The notes: generated by a model from the sequence alone, not told the origin. 64,000 nucleotides of DNA from Arthrobacter sp. OAP107 (GCF_040546765.1 NZ_JBEPOK010000001.1:1798001-1862000), one strand, 5' to 3'. Numbered from the stretch's first letter, positions 14,568 to 23,122 are shown. Translations and numbers: made by a program.

Positions 14568-16436
14568 ATGACCACGACCATCGCACCACCGCAGCCGTCA
14601 CCCGCGCCCATCGTGCTCAAGCCCTACCAGCAGCAGATCCACGACTTCCTCGTCAGCCGCCCCTTCGCCGGAGCCTGGCTTGGTGTCGGAGCCGGGAAGA
14701 CGCTTTCGACCCTCAGCGTCCTGCAGACAGTCCGGCCGATGGGCCACATCCTCGTCGTCGCACCGATCGCGATCGCACGCTCGACCTGGCTCGACGAGAT
14801 CGACAAATGGGGATTCCCGATCCGAACCAAGTCGCTCATCGTCAACGAGAACGACCGGAAGCTGCCCAAGGAGAAGCGCCTGGAACGCTTTCGGGAAGTC
14901 TTCTCCGACCCGCCGACGATGTACTTCGTCAACCAGGAGTTGCTGACCCAGCCCTCCCAGGGTGCGCGTCTGCTCCAGCTGACCGGCGAGCCCACCGGCG
15001 ATGCCATCGCCGCCGGGATCTCACCGGAGGCCGTGCGGCTGCGCGGGCTCATCGAGACGATCGGACCAATGGCCCAGGAGCAGCTGATCGGACACTTCCT
15101 GCAGCTGGCTGCCGGGCAGTCCGGAACCAAAGCCCCCACCAAGACCGCTGTCAAGGAGGCGATCAGCGAGCTCGTCACCCGCGGTGCGCTGGAGCGCGAG
15201 AGCCACGACTGTCGCAGCTGCGGCGGCGACGGCTGCGCGCAGTGCCGCTACGGCCTGGTCGACCAGATGCCGATCCAGTCCATCAACGGACAGGACACCC
15301 TCATCTGGCCGTTTCAGACGGTAATCATCGACGAGTCGCAGGGCTTCAAGTCCCACAGCAGCGCCCGGTTCAAGGCCTTGAAAGCGGTCCGCCCGGCCAT
15401 CACGCGGCTCATCGAGCTGACCGGCACGCCGAGCCCGAACGGGCTGCACGACCTGTGGAGCCAGATCTACCTGCTCGACCAGGGCGAGGCCCTGGGCCCG
15501 ACCATCACGGAGTTCCGCAACCGGTGGTTCATCCCGAAGATGGTGCCTGGCACCACCACCCCGGCGAAGTGGATCCCGACCCCGAACGCCGAGGCCGAGA
15601 TCCATGAGGCCATCAGGCACCTGGTGATGAGCGCGCAGAACACCAACCTCAACCTGCCGGGCCTGACGATCCAGGACGCCAACGTCACCCTCCCGCCGGA
15701 CCTCATGCAGGCCTACAAGGAGTTCAGGCGCGACCTCGTGCTCGACGTCGTGAAGACCTACCAGGACGAGGACGGCAAGCTCACCCAGAGCGTTGAGTCG
15801 ATCGTCGCCGAGAACCAGGCGGTCCTCACCAGCAAACTGATGCAGTTCGCCTCGGGGACGCTCTACACGGCCGACCCGGAGGACCCGGCGACCAAGGGCC
15901 AGTACGAGGTTATCCACGACAAGAAGCTCGAAATGGCCGAGTACCTGGTGCGCAACAGCGGGGGAGACCCCGTGCTGGTCGCGTACCACTTCCGCTCTGA
16001 CCTGGAGCAGCTGATGGCGCGCTTCAAGAAGGCGGGCATCGACGCGCAGGTCTTTGACGGCTCGCGGGAGATGGTCCGCCGGTGGAACGCCAAGCAGATC
16101 CAGGTGATGCTGCTGCACCCCGCGGCGGCCGGCCACGGCCTGAACCTACAGGACGGCGGCTCGACGATGATCTGGTACACGCTGCCGTTCTCGCTCGAGC
16201 ACTACCTGCAGACCAACGGCCGTCTCTACCGCACGGGGCAGACCAAGCCCGTGGTGATCCACCGGATTATCACCAAGGGCACTCAGGACGAGCGGATGCC
16301 CGGAGTCCTGGCAGAGAAGCAGCAGGTCCAGGACGACCTCATCTCGGCTGTGTCCGGCGAGGAGGCGATCCTCGTCGCCCTCGAGGAGGAGATCCAGGAC
16401 GACCTCAACGACCTGTGGGTCTCCGAACGGGTCTGA
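14568..16436 (+). CDS. SNF2-like superfamily-2 helicase
   Basis: The 622-residue protein is an SF2 ATPase of the SNF2 type found in phages and plasmids, which translocates on duplex DNA. It has Walker A GVGAGKT (K44) and a DESQ Walker B (D255, E256, in place of DEAH). SNF2-typical features follow: TGTPSPNGLHDLWSQIYLLD, then the C-terminal motif VI region LEHYLQTNGRLYRTGQ. A CRSCGGDGCAQC cluster (C215, C218, C223, C226) inserted before motif II probably binds zinc. A GAGAGGAGG site precedes the ATG. It is likely a replication, repair or chromatin-remodelling helicase of the element. Confidence 0.87.
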   Translation: MTTTIAPPQPSPAPIVLKPYQQQIHDFLVSRPFAGAWLGVGAGKTLSTLSVLQTVRPMGHILVVAPIAIARSTWLDEIDKWGFPIRTKSLIVNENDRKLPKEKRLERFREVFSDPPTMYFVNQELLTQPSQGARLLQLTGEPTGDAIAAGISPEAVRLRGLIETIGPMAQEQLIGHFLQLAAGQSGTKAPTKTAVKEAISELVTRGALERESHDCRSCGGDGCAQCRYGLVDQMPIQSINGQDTLIWPFQTVIIDESQGFKSHSSARFKALKAVRPAITRLIELTGTPSPNGLHDLWSQIYLLDQGEALGPTITEFRNRWFIPKMVPGTTTPAKWIPTPNAEAEIHEAIRHLVMSAQNTNLNLPGLTIQDANVTLPPDLMQAYKEFRRDLVLDVVKTYQDEDGKLTQSVESIVAENQAVLTSKLMQFASGTLYTADPEDPATKGQYEVIHDKKLEMAEYLVRNSGGDPVLVAYHFRSDLEQLMARFKKAGIDAQVFDGSREMVRRWNAKQIQVMLLHPAAAGHGLNLQDGGSTMIWYTLPFSLEHYLQTNGRLYRTGQTKPVVIHRIITKGTQDERMPGVLAEKQQVQDDLISAVSGEEAILVALEEEIQDDLNDLWVSERV

Positions 16437-16534
16437 CCAACCCATTCCGACGTCGCGGAGCGCCAGCCACACGCCAACGCTCCGCGGCGCACCACCCCGA
16501 CCCCAGTGCCACCCGGCCCGAGGAGGACTGATCC

Positions 16535-17611
16535 ATGAATGACCCGAAGCACCAGGCCTGGTCCGACGGAGCGCGCGTGCGCTTCACCGCCGAGGCCAGG
16601 GAAGCCATGCAGGCGCGGCCCGGAACGAAGCCGCTGCGCGCACCGGCCCTCGGGCCGAACACGGACTACACGATCGACAACACCGACGACGGCCTGCACG
16701 ACGTCGTGCTGCGCGAGACCGGGGAACGCTACGGCGTGCTCTGGCTCCAGAGCGCAGAGCACGAACCCGTCGACCCCGACGTCGCGCTGCTCGAGGAGCT
16801 CTTCGACCGCGAGCTGCCGGCCAGCTTCGACCCCGCCCGGGGGACAAGGAGCGTCACTCGCCATCACGGAGCAGGGATGGCCACAGCCGGAGCCCGGCCC
16901 GCCACGACCGTAGTTCCGCGCGGCAACTGGATGCAGACCTACACGGGTCGCCGGTTCTACCCGCTGGACCCGCGGCCCGAGGACGTGGACATCGCCGACA
17001 TCGCACACGCGCTGTCCATGCAGTGCCGCTACAACGGCCACGTCCGCCGGTTCATGTCCGTCGCCGAGCACTGCGTACTCCTCTCGCGACTCGTCGCCCC
17101 GGAGCATGCGCTCTGGGCGTTGCTGCACGACGCGACAGAGGCATACGTGGGCGACATGGTCCGCCCGCTGAAGCTTCACATGCCGGAGTACTGGGCCGTC
17201 GAGGACGGCGTCATGGTCGCCATCGCCCAGAAGTTCAGCATCGACCCCGCCATGCCCGCCGAGGTGAAGCACGCCGACTCGCGGATCCTGCTCGACGAGC
17301 GCGCGGCGCTGCTGGGCGAGCCGGCGGGGGACTGGGAGGTTCCAGGTCAGCCCTTCGGGATCGAGATCCAGGCCTGGAGCCCGGATGCTGCCGAGCTCGA
17401 GTACCGCCTGCGCTTCGCCGAGCTGACTGGAGACCCGGCCGGTCTGCCCTTCGGGCTGTGCGGAGACCGGGAGGACCACCTGCCCCACACCCACCGCAGC
17501 GCCTCGCTTGGCGGGCTCTGGTGCTCCGCTGACCAGGACTCCCGCCTCCCCTGGGCCGCCGAACGTCGGCAGACCCAACCCGGAAACGCAGGAGAACAGC
17601 CCCATGGCTGA
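16535..17611 (+). CDS. HD-domain hydrolase with an N-terminal extension
   Basis: The second half (about residues 135-270) is an HD phosphohydrolase of the YfbR-like type: SMQCRYNGH, SVAEHCVLLSRL, then ALLHDATEAYVGD with the HD pair at 198-199 and a later HADSRIL. Such enzymes cleave nucleotide monophosphates or related substrates. The first 125 residues form a separate, small beta-rich domain (ARVRFTAEAREAM, RETGERYGVLWLQ) joined by a Gly/Thr-rich linker. The C-terminal 60 residues look like low-complexity read-through. The fusion of an unknown domain to an HD hydrolase is unusual. A GAGGAGG site precedes the ATG. Confidence 0.8.
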   Translation: MNDPKHQAWSDGARVRFTAEAREAMQARPGTKPLRAPALGPNTDYTIDNTDDGLHDVVLRETGERYGVLWLQSAEHEPVDPDVALLEELFDRELPASFDPARGTRSVTRHHGAGMATAGARPATTVVPRGNWMQTYTGRRFYPLDPRPEDVDIADIAHALSMQCRYNGHVRRFMSVAEHCVLLSRLVAPEHALWALLHDATEAYVGDMVRPLKLHMPEYWAVEDGVMVAIAQKFSIDPAMPAEVKHADSRILLDERAALLGEPAGDWEVPGQPFGIEIQAWSPDAAELEYRLRFAELTGDPAGLPFGLCGDREDHLPHTHRSASLGGLWCSADQDSRLPWAAERRQTQPGNAGEQPHG

Positions 17612-17654
17612 GACCAGGATGACCGGGACGGAACGCATCGCAGCTGGTTCATGA
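17604..17654 (+). CDS. Very short frame (16 codons) repeating a later gene start
   Basis: The frame encodes MAETRMTGTERIAAGS after an AGGAGAAC site. Its start region (CCCATGGCTGAG) is identical to that of the gene at 17814, so it may be a remnant of a duplicated gene start or a leader peptide. No function can be claimed. Confidence 0.25.
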   Translation: MAETRMTGTERIAAGS

Positions 17655-17658
17655 CCGA

Positions 17659-17693
17659 CCGGTGACCGGCACCCTGCGTGTGCTGGTCACCGG
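17659..17693 (+). terminator. Hairpin between HD hydrolase and next gene
   Basis: CCGGTGACC pairs with GGTCACCGG around a GC-rich loop. Further GC hairpins follow to about 17770, but there is no T-run, so termination strength is uncertain. Confidence 0.45.
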
Positions 17694-17813
17694 AGGGCAC
17701 AGCGTCGGGGTCGGCAGGGCCGACCCGGGTGCCGGGGCAGTGATGTCGGGGGTCGGGTCCCGGCCCGGTCCCCCCTCATTGCCACGACACCACAACGAGA
17801 AGGAGCGAGTCCC

Positions 17814-17987
17814 ATGGCTGAGCAGCCCATCTACCGGCTCCCGCCTGCGGGCTGGTCGGACTTCGGCGCACACATAGACCAGCCGGAGGTCCGCCTCGAG
17901 TTCTCGGCCGAGACCGGCGAGGACGGGATGCCGCTCTGGGAGCGGCCCATCGACATCCGTCACGACGACCAGGAGGTCTCGCCATGA
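17814..17987 (+). CDS. Small acidic hypothetical protein (57 aa)
   Basis: The protein MAEQPIYRLPPAGWSDFG... is acidic, without cysteines or membrane segments. I do not recognise it. An AGGAGCGAG site stands before the ATG, and the stop codon overlaps the ATG of the next gene (ATGA), so the pair is translationally coupled. Confidence 0.62.
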   Translation: MAEQPIYRLPPAGWSDFGAHIDQPEVRLEFSAETGEDGMPLWERPIDIRHDDQEVSP

Positions 17988-18283
17988 AGGCGTACAGCAC
18001 GCAGACCGAACGCACCTACGATTCCTGGGAGGACCTGGTGGCCGAGGAGGCCAACGGCTACGGCGTCGTGGTGATGATGCAGGCCGAGAGCCTGAAGTCC
18101 GCCAGCCCCCAGACCTACTCGCGCCTGATTGGGCCGTTCGACGACCAGAAGAAGGCCCGGAACAAGGCCGCAGCCGTTCGCCGCGCCTGGAAACGCGCCA
18201 AGGACCGCGACCCCCGTATCCAGCTGCTGGGCGTCTCGGTCGAGCCCATCTGGCCCGACCTGCGCTTCGGCACCAGGAACTGA
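17984..18283 (+). CDS. Hypothetical basic protein (99 aa)
   Basis: No family is recognised. The protein has a beta-rich first half (YGVVVMMQAESL) and a basic helix KKARNKAAAVRRAWKRAKDRD (about residues 54-74) that could bind nucleic acid. It is coupled to the preceding gene by a 4-base overlap. Confidence 0.65.
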   Translation: MKAYSTQTERTYDSWEDLVAEEANGYGVVVMMQAESLKSASPQTYSRLIGPFDDQKKARNKAAAVRRAWKRAKDRDPRIQLLGVSVEPIWPDLRFGTRN

Positions 18284-18372
18284 GACCTAATTCCACAACC
18301 AGTGCCACGGGCGCGCTGTCGGGGCCGACGCTCCGCAGACCATCAACGACACGACCGACGAGGACATCCGCC

Positions 18373-18891
18373 ATGACCATGACGACCACCGCCCGCCCCG
18401 CACCTCCACGCCTGCAGGACCCGCTCGACGCCGTGATGCGCAGCTGCCTGCGCGATGACGCAGTCTGGGCCGAGGTCACCACCACGCCGGCCGGCCTCAA
18501 CCAAACCGAGCACTGGCTGAAGACCACCGCCTCAAGCATCGACCAGCAGCTCTCATTCCGCCAGGACGACGCCGAGATCTGGCGGCTGTCCCCGCTGGAT
18601 CACAGCACACAGCTGATCGAGTTCCTCGAGTGGCGCAAGGGCGCGCTCTACCTCAAGAGCCTCTGCGAGAAGCGCCTCATCGACATCAAGCGCCTGCGGA
18701 CCGCCGACGAGGAGCGCGCCGAGGAGATGAAGGTCCTGCTGGTCCGCCTGGCGCAAGCCGTCGTCGCCCACGAGGGCGAGCTGATCGGAGACGAGGACCT
18801 GTACGGAGCCCTCGACCGGATCTCGCTCCCCGGCGCGGACGCGCCGACCCTGCGGGAGTACCTCCAGTTCCGCGACGGCTCGAAGGACTGA
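18373..18891 (+). CDS. Hypothetical helical protein (172 aa)
   Basis: The protein is mainly helical and charged (GALYLKSLCEKRLIDIKRLRTADEERAEEMKVLLVRLAQ, shortened here to its gist at about residues 96-130). No known motif was found. It lies in the block of phage-type genes on the same strand and starts with ATG after GAGGACATCC. Confidence 0.65.
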   Translation: MTMTTTARPAPPRLQDPLDAVMRSCLRDDAVWAEVTTTPAGLNQTEHWLKTTASSIDQQLSFRQDDAEIWRLSPLDHSTQLIEFLEWRKGALYLKSLCEKRLIDIKRLRTADEERAEEMKVLLVRLAQAVVAHEGELIGDEDLYGALDRISLPGADAPTLREYLQFRDGSKD

Positions 18892-18995
18892 CCCAGACCA
18901 CACGACCGCAGCCTCGCCGCGGCCGGGTCCCTGTGGGACGGCGGCGCGACGGGGCTCCTCGATCCCGGGCCAAGCGGCCCGGCGGAAAGAACCGC

Positions 18996-19313
18996 ATGAC
19001 GCCCCAGACCACCACGACCACCGCAGAAGAGCTCGTCCCTGAGATCGAGCAGACCCTGCTCGATTCGCGGGCGGACCGTGCCCTGCACGAACGCCGTGGG
19101 GTGCACGAGCACTCCGAGCAGACGGAGCTGAGCGACCACGAGCGCACCGTGATGCTCGACGTCACCCTGGCGCTGCTCATCCGGCATCGGCTGCCCATCG
19201 ACGCCGACCGCGCCGCGAAGGCGGTGGCCGCCGCGCAGACCGCCGATGCCCGCACGTGGGCGGCTGGCTGCGCCCGCCACATCGCCCGCGTGGCGGAGGA
19301 GAAGAACCCATGA
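18996..19313 (+). CDS. Hypothetical protein (105 aa)
   Basis: The protein has a Thr-rich N-terminus, an acidic middle and two helices (ERTVMLDVTLALLIRH, then DRAAKAVAAAQTADARTW). No family is recognised. A GGAAAGAACC site precedes the ATG; the frame is open upstream without a better start. It overlaps the next gene by 4 bases. Confidence 0.6.
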   Translation: MTPQTTTTTAEELVPEIEQTLLDSRADRALHERRGVHEHSEQTELSDHERTVMLDVTLALLIRHRLPIDADRAAKAVAAAQTADARTWAAGCARHIARVAEEKNP

Positions 19314-19510
19314 ACCGAAAGCGCAGGCAGCACTACTCCACCGAGGGCTTCCGGCCGTCGGCGAATCCCGAACAGGCGCACTGGATGCGGGAACTCCGCA
19401 AGTCCAGTGCGACGCAGCGGCACACCCCCAAGCCCCGCAAGGGCACCCGCCGCGAGCGGGAGCGACAGGCGATCCGCGACCAGCAGCGACACCGAGGAGA
19501 CCACCCATGA
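19310..19510 (+). CDS. Small, highly basic protein (66 aa)
   Basis: About a third of the residues are Arg or Lys (MNRKRRQHYS at the start, PRKGTRRERERQ near the end), suggesting nucleic-acid binding, but no fold is recognised. It is bound into the operon by 4-base overlaps on both sides. Confidence 0.55.
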   Translation: MNRKRRQHYSTEGFRPSANPEQAHWMRELRKSSATQRHTPKPRKGTRRERERQAIRDQQRHRGDHP

Positions 19511-19776
19511 CCGACAACAACCGAGGGCCCGCAACCGGAATCGCGCTCGACGCAGAGTCACTGCGCGCCGAGCTGCGGGAGGCCCCGGAGGCCCACGGCC
19601 TCGATCCGGAGCAGGCGGCGGAGATCGCAGCGCTCCCGGACGGACAGATCAACAGCTGGATACACGAGCTCGCCGCGCGCGACGACGCCTTCTGGGCGCT
19701 TTACGACGGGCTCCGCCGGCGCACCATCGCCCATCTCGCCGAGATGCACAGCACAGCCAAGGACGTGAAGCCGTGA
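19507..19776 (+). CDS. Hypothetical protein (89 aa)
   Basis: An acidic helical protein (AESLRAELREAPEAHG, DAFWALYDGLRRRTIAHLAEM) of unknown function. It overlaps the next start by 4 bases (GTGA), which supports the GTG start chosen for that gene. Confidence 0.58.
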   Translation: MTDNNRGPATGIALDAESLRAELREAPEAHGLDPEQAAEIAALPDGQINSWIHELAARDDAFWALYDGLRRRTIAHLAEMHSTAKDVKP

Positions 19777-20453
19777 ACGCGCCCCTGCCCGACTGGTGGG
19801 TCGACGCGACGCCGGACGGCAAGTGCGCCAAGCACCCCGGCAAGCACGAGGTCTACGTCTACGGCCAGCAGCGCGCAGACGGCATGGCGTGCATCGGGTG
19901 CAGCTGGCAGCACAGCACGGTCATGTCGACACCAGCAGCCATCGCCCGGCACGACGCCGACCAACACCTCGAGCACGACCACGGGCTCTGGGTGCCCATC
20001 GATCGCGGCCCCCTCGCGGGCACCTGCCCGTGCGGGAAGCCCGGGCTGTACGCCGACTCAGTGCTGCGGACCAAGGTCCGCGCAGTCCTCCAGCAGGCGC
20101 AGCCGTGGAGCCCGACACCGGACCAGCTGGCGGACCTGCTCGTCGGCGCGCTCGTGCCCGACCACGGCATCCTCGTGGCCTTTACGGCCGAGCAGCAGAC
20201 CGAGTCCGACTGGGAGCTGGGCTACAGCGCCTCGTACATCGACCTCGCTGCCCCCGAGGTGCTCGGCCACCGCCTGAGCGAGCGGGAGCTCGCCGAGCTG
20301 TACTTCCAGATCGAGGCCATGGGTGGACTCGGCGAGTCCGAGGCCTACCGCGACCTGGACAAGGCCGTCGAGCGCCTCGGCGAGGAACCCGCCCGGCAGC
20401 TGCGCGAGCGTGTGGCCCAGCCCGGGCTGTTCGACCTGGAGCCCGACGTCTGA
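19773..20453 (+). CDS. Hypothetical protein with paired Cys/His clusters (226 aa)
   Basis: The N-terminal half has two likely zinc-binding clusters: KCAKHPGKH with MACIGC (about residues 15-45), then DQHLEHDHGLW and TCPCGK (about 65-90). The second half is helical and acidic (SERELAELYFQIEAMGG). No complete family is recognised. The GTG start is supported by its overlap with the previous stop codon. It may be a DNA- or RNA-binding protein of the phage-type block. Confidence 0.65.
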   Translation: MNAPLPDWWVDATPDGKCAKHPGKHEVYVYGQQRADGMACIGCSWQHSTVMSTPAAIARHDADQHLEHDHGLWVPIDRGPLAGTCPCGKPGLYADSVLRTKVRAVLQQAQPWSPTPDQLADLLVGALVPDHGILVAFTAEQQTESDWELGYSASYIDLAAPEVLGHRLSERELAELYFQIEAMGGLGESEAYRDLDKAVERLGEEPARQLRERVAQPGLFDLEPDV

Positions 20454-20512
20454 GAGCCAGGGCCTCCACACCACAACGACCCCCAGCAGGGGAGAGAAGG
20501 AAACCAAGTCCC

Positions 20513-20854
20513 ATTACCCCCACCACGATCGGCGACCTGCCCCGGACCGCCCGCACCGCGCCGAAAATCACCATCTACGGGCCGGCGGAGTGCCCCAACT
20601 GCGACAAGGCCAAGAGCCTGTTCGATCGGCAGCAGCCCGCGATGCAGTACACCAAAATCGACATCGAGCAGGGCGATGAAAACCACCGCCACATCACCGA
20701 AGACCTCGGATATGCCCAGGCACCCGTGATCGTCGTCAAGCTGGCCTCCGGCCGCACCGTCCACTGGGGCGGGCACCGCCAGGACATGCTCACCGCCCTC
20801 GTCCGGCTGTGCACCAAGGGCATCGTCCCGGAGGACCGGAAGGCGGCGTCCTGA
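20513..20854 (+). CDS. Glutaredoxin/NrdH-like thiol oxidoreductase with ATT start
   Basis: The protein ITIYGPAECPNCDKAKSLFD carries the redox CPNC motif (C27-C30 from the chosen start), then YTKIDIEQGDEN and APVIVV, the cis-proline loop of the thioredoxin fold. NrdH-like proteins reduce ribonucleotide reductase or other thiols, and phages often carry them. No ATG, GTG or TTG lies in frame between the previous gene and the motif. An ATT follows a good GAGAGAAGGAA site and sits where neighbouring genes have CCCATG. A rare ATT start, as in infC, or a recent mutation of ATG is inferred. Confidence 0.75.
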   Translation: MTPTTIGDLPRTARTAPKITIYGPAECPNCDKAKSLFDRQQPAMQYTKIDIEQGDENHRHITEDLGYAQAPVIVVKLASGRTVHWGGHRQDMLTALVRLCTKGIVPEDRKAAS

Positions 20855-21339
20855 TGGCAGCGGCGCAGCAGCGCCTCGGCCTCAGCATCACCGCCCGGCA
20901 GGCCGACATCCTGCTCGATACGCTCGTCGACAAATCCGTCGAGACGGACCACTACCTGCTGTCCTATCCCAAGGACGAACCCGACAAGACCGACACCTGC
21001 TGCGACGCGCACCTGGCCCGGTTCGAGCAGCGCGCACTCCAGCGCAAGGCGCTGCTCGAACGGAAAGCAGAGGTACAGCACCTCATCGCGCTCATCGAGG
21101 CGATCCGGCCGGCGTTCGAGGCCTCCGAGTCCTCCCCGGTAAGCACCACGGCCGTGGACCTGTCCGGTGTGACGCTCGTCTACCGGGACACGGCAGGCAA
21201 GACGCACGAGCAGCCGCTGGCCGACATCGGATCCGCCGGGACCCTCATCGACCCCGACACCGGAGACGACCTCGAGCTCATCGCCGCGCTGGTCGCAGCA
21301 GACCCCACCCGAACCAAAACCCAGGGAGCAACCCCATGA
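20854..21339 (+). CDS. Hypothetical protein (161 aa)
   Basis: Helical N-terminal half (ITARQADILLDTLVDKSVETDHYL, shortened at about residues 11-30) with a DTCCDAHLARFEQRAL segment, and a beta-rich second half (VSTTAVDLSGVTLVYRD). I do not recognise a family. Its ATG overlaps the stop of the glutaredoxin-like gene, and it overlaps the next gene by 4 bases. Confidence 0.63.
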   Translation: MAAAQQRLGLSITARQADILLDTLVDKSVETDHYLLSYPKDEPDKTDTCCDAHLARFEQRALQRKALLERKAEVQHLIALIEAIRPAFEASESSPVSTTAVDLSGVTLVYRDTAGKTHEQPLADIGSAGTLIDPDTGDDLELIAALVAADPTRTKTQGATP

Positions 21340-21680
21340 GCCTGCACATCGACAGCCTTGCCGACCTCGTCCGCGGAGCTGTGTCCGGCGGCGACACCAC
21401 CCGGGAAGACTTCGAGCGTGCGCTCGACCAGGTCTTCCCCCGGGATCAGCTCGACCCGTTTGAGGGCACCGGCAGCGAGGAGTACCTCGTCGGATGGACG
21501 ATCGACCAGGATGCTGCATCGCCCGCTGAGGCCGCCAGCAAGGTCTGGCGGGAGGTCTTCCAGCGCGGACCATGGCAGCCCAGTGCTGACGAGGGCTGCG
21601 TCTTCACGGTCTCTCGTGAGGGCCAGCGTGTCGAGATTGACCTCAGCGACGAACACTTCGCGCACCTTTTCAGTGACTAA
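21336..21680 (+). CDS. Hypothetical acidic protein (114 aa)
   Basis: The protein is acidic with a mixed alpha/beta pattern (TREDFERALDQVFPRDQL, SKVWREVFQRG, CVFTVSREGQRVEIDLSD). No family is recognised. It closes a coupled run of genes and is followed by a perfect terminator. Confidence 0.63.
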   Translation: MSLHIDSLADLVRGAVSGGDTTREDFERALDQVFPRDQLDPFEGTGSEEYLVGWTIDQDAASPAEAASKVWREVFQRGPWQPSADEGCVFTVSREGQRVEIDLSDEHFAHLFSD

Positions 21681-21740
21681 AAGGAACAGCGGGAGCAGCG
21701 CGCGGCGCAGCCGCCCCGGAGTACAGGACGGAAGCCTCGC

Positions 21741-21782
21741 GCACAGAGCCCCGGAGGAATGGGATCCTCCGGGGCTCTGTGC
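21741..21782 (+). terminator. Very strong terminator
   Basis: An 18-bp perfect stem, GCACAGAGCCCCGGAGGA with its complement, encloses a 6-base loop. It separates the preceding operon from the WhiB unit. Confidence 0.88.
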
Positions 21783-21841
21783 CCGCACACCCCGAGAACG
21801 AAGTACCGACACACGCCCGACAACTTCTAGGAGGAGCCACG

Positions 21842-21886
21842 GTGCTCGCACAGCAGAACACCCGCCTCCCGGCCGCACCGTCATGA
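21842..21886 (+). CDS. Leader peptide frame overlapping whiB start (14 aa)
   Basis: A GTG preceded by the strong TAGGAGGAG site opens a 14-codon frame (MLAQQNTRLPAAPS) whose TGA overlaps the WhiB ATG (ATGA). The WhiB ATG has no good site of its own, so WhiB translation probably depends on re-initiation after the leader. This is inference from layout. Confidence 0.45.
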   Translation: MLAQQNTRLPAAPS

Positions 21887-22293
21887 GCGGCGAGGACCCC
21901 GACGAGAAGTGGCGCAGGGATGCCCTGTGCGCAGAAACAGACCCCGACGCGTTCTTCCCGGAGAAGGGCGGCAACACCACCGACGCCAAGAAGGTCTGTG
22001 CCCAGTGCGGGGTGCGCGCACAGTGCCTGGATTACGCGTTGAGCGCCGACGAGCGCTTCGGCATCTGGGGCGGACTCAGCACCGCCGAACGCGACCGCCT
22101 TATCAAGACTTCACCGGTGGCACACCGTAGCGCCGCCCAGGCGCAAAAGCAGGAACGCGACACCCTCATCGTCGCGATGGCCGGCAGAGGGATCGACCCC
22201 CGGACCATCGCCGACATGGCCGAGGTCACCGACCGCACCGTCTACCGGGTGCTCGCCCGGCACAAGGAGCGGCGGGACGCCGTCTCCGCCTGA
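21883..22293 (+). CDS. WhiB-like iron-sulfur transcription regulator
   Basis: Wbl proteins are actinobacterial [4Fe-4S] regulators that bind the primary sigma factor and act in development, redox sensing or phage control. This 136-residue copy has the four cluster cysteines C16, C39, C42 and C48 and the FGIWGGLS turn motif, then a longer C-terminus with an HTH-like region (IDPRTIADMAEVTDRTVYRVLARHK, about 104-128, shortened). That tail could give it direct DNA binding. Phage and plasmid WhiB proteins often alter host transcription. The ATG overlaps an upstream leader frame. Confidence 0.9.
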   Translation: MSGEDPDEKWRRDALCAETDPDAFFPEKGGNTTDAKKVCAQCGVRAQCLDYALSADERFGIWGGLSTAERDRLIKTSPVAHRSAAQAQKQERDTLIVAMAGRGIDPRTIADMAEVTDRTVYRVLARHKERRDAVSA

Positions 22294-22322
22294 GCGCAGC
22301 ACCGTCAATTGAAAGGACCGCC

Positions 22323-22637
22323 ATGCCACTGTTCCCGCGCCGCTTCAGGCAGCAGAACCTGCTGCCCGGGGACGCCTATCCCCCTGAACGGACTACAGGC
22401 GCGCCCATGCCGGCCAGGAAACGCGCCGCCATTGACCGCAAGCTCCGCCGGATGGTGAAACAGCATCGGCTCCCGGCCGAGCCGGGAGAGTACCTCGACG
22501 CAACGGGCGACCGCTGGACGCTCGACGCCCAAGGCGGCTGGACCGACGCCGGCGGCGTACACCGCGACGCCCGGTACGCGCCGATCATCGCCTTGTTCGT
22601 CCACAACTCCGGCCCGTTCACGCGCATCGAGAGCTGA
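22323..22637 (+). CDS. Hypothetical basic protein (104 aa)
   Basis: Basic N-terminus (MPLFPRRFRQQ, then KRAAIDRKLRRMVKQHRL) followed by a compact beta-like DRWTLDAQGGWTD segment. No family is recognised. GAAAGGACC precedes the ATG. It lies between WhiB and RarA on the same strand. Confidence 0.58.
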   Translation: MPLFPRRFRQQNLLPGDAYPPERTTGAPMPARKRAAIDRKLRRMVKQHRLPAEPGEYLDATGDRWTLDAQGGWTDAGGVHRDARYAPIIALFVHNSGPFTRIES

Positions 22638-22666
22638 TGGCCACCCCCGCCGCAAAAGGAGCAACC

Positions 22667-23119
22667 ATGCACCCCCGCATCGAAGACAGCCACCTCGACC
22701 CCGGACTCCTGCCGACCGTCAATCCACAGCAGCGCACCGACACCCAGCTCGTCGAGCCGGTGCTCCGGGCCATCCACGCCGCCGTCGCGGACTGCAGCGT
22801 GACCGCCGCCCAGGTCTTCGCCGGCCGGATCCACACGCGCAAGAACGAGGAGTGCACGACAGCGTTCGGCCGGCCGCCCAGCGTCGGTCACGCATCTGAC
22901 GGTGAAGACTTCTACTTGCAGATCGGCGTCCGGGTGCCCTCGTACGCAGCCGCACCGGTGCTCGAAGCGATCCACGCCGTCGAGGCCATGTCGGACGCGC
23001 AGGCGCTGCGCGAGGCGCGTGCCCGGCTCGCCGAGGCCAGGGCGCGCACCGCCGCGGCACAGAGCGAAGAAGCCCGGGTCGAGGCCGAGATCGCCCGCCT
23101 CGAACCAAACAAGGAGTAG
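22667..23119 (+). CDS. Hypothetical coiled-coil protein (150 aa)
   Basis: The last 45 residues (DAQALREARARLAEARARTAAAQ and on) form a predicted coiled coil. The rest is of unknown fold, with a short Cys pair (ADCSV, EECTT). An AAAAGGAGC site points to the ATG at 22667 rather than one 30 bases upstream that overlaps the previous stop. It ends 3 bases before rarA. Confidence 0.6.
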   Translation: MHPRIEDSHLDPGLLPTVNPQQRTDTQLVEPVLRAIHAAVADCSVTAAQVFAGRIHTRKNEECTTAFGRPPSVGHASDGEDFYLQIGVRVPSYAAAPVLEAIHAVEAMSDAQALREARARLAEARARTAAAQSEEARVEAEIARLEPNKE

Positions 23120-23122
23120 ACC

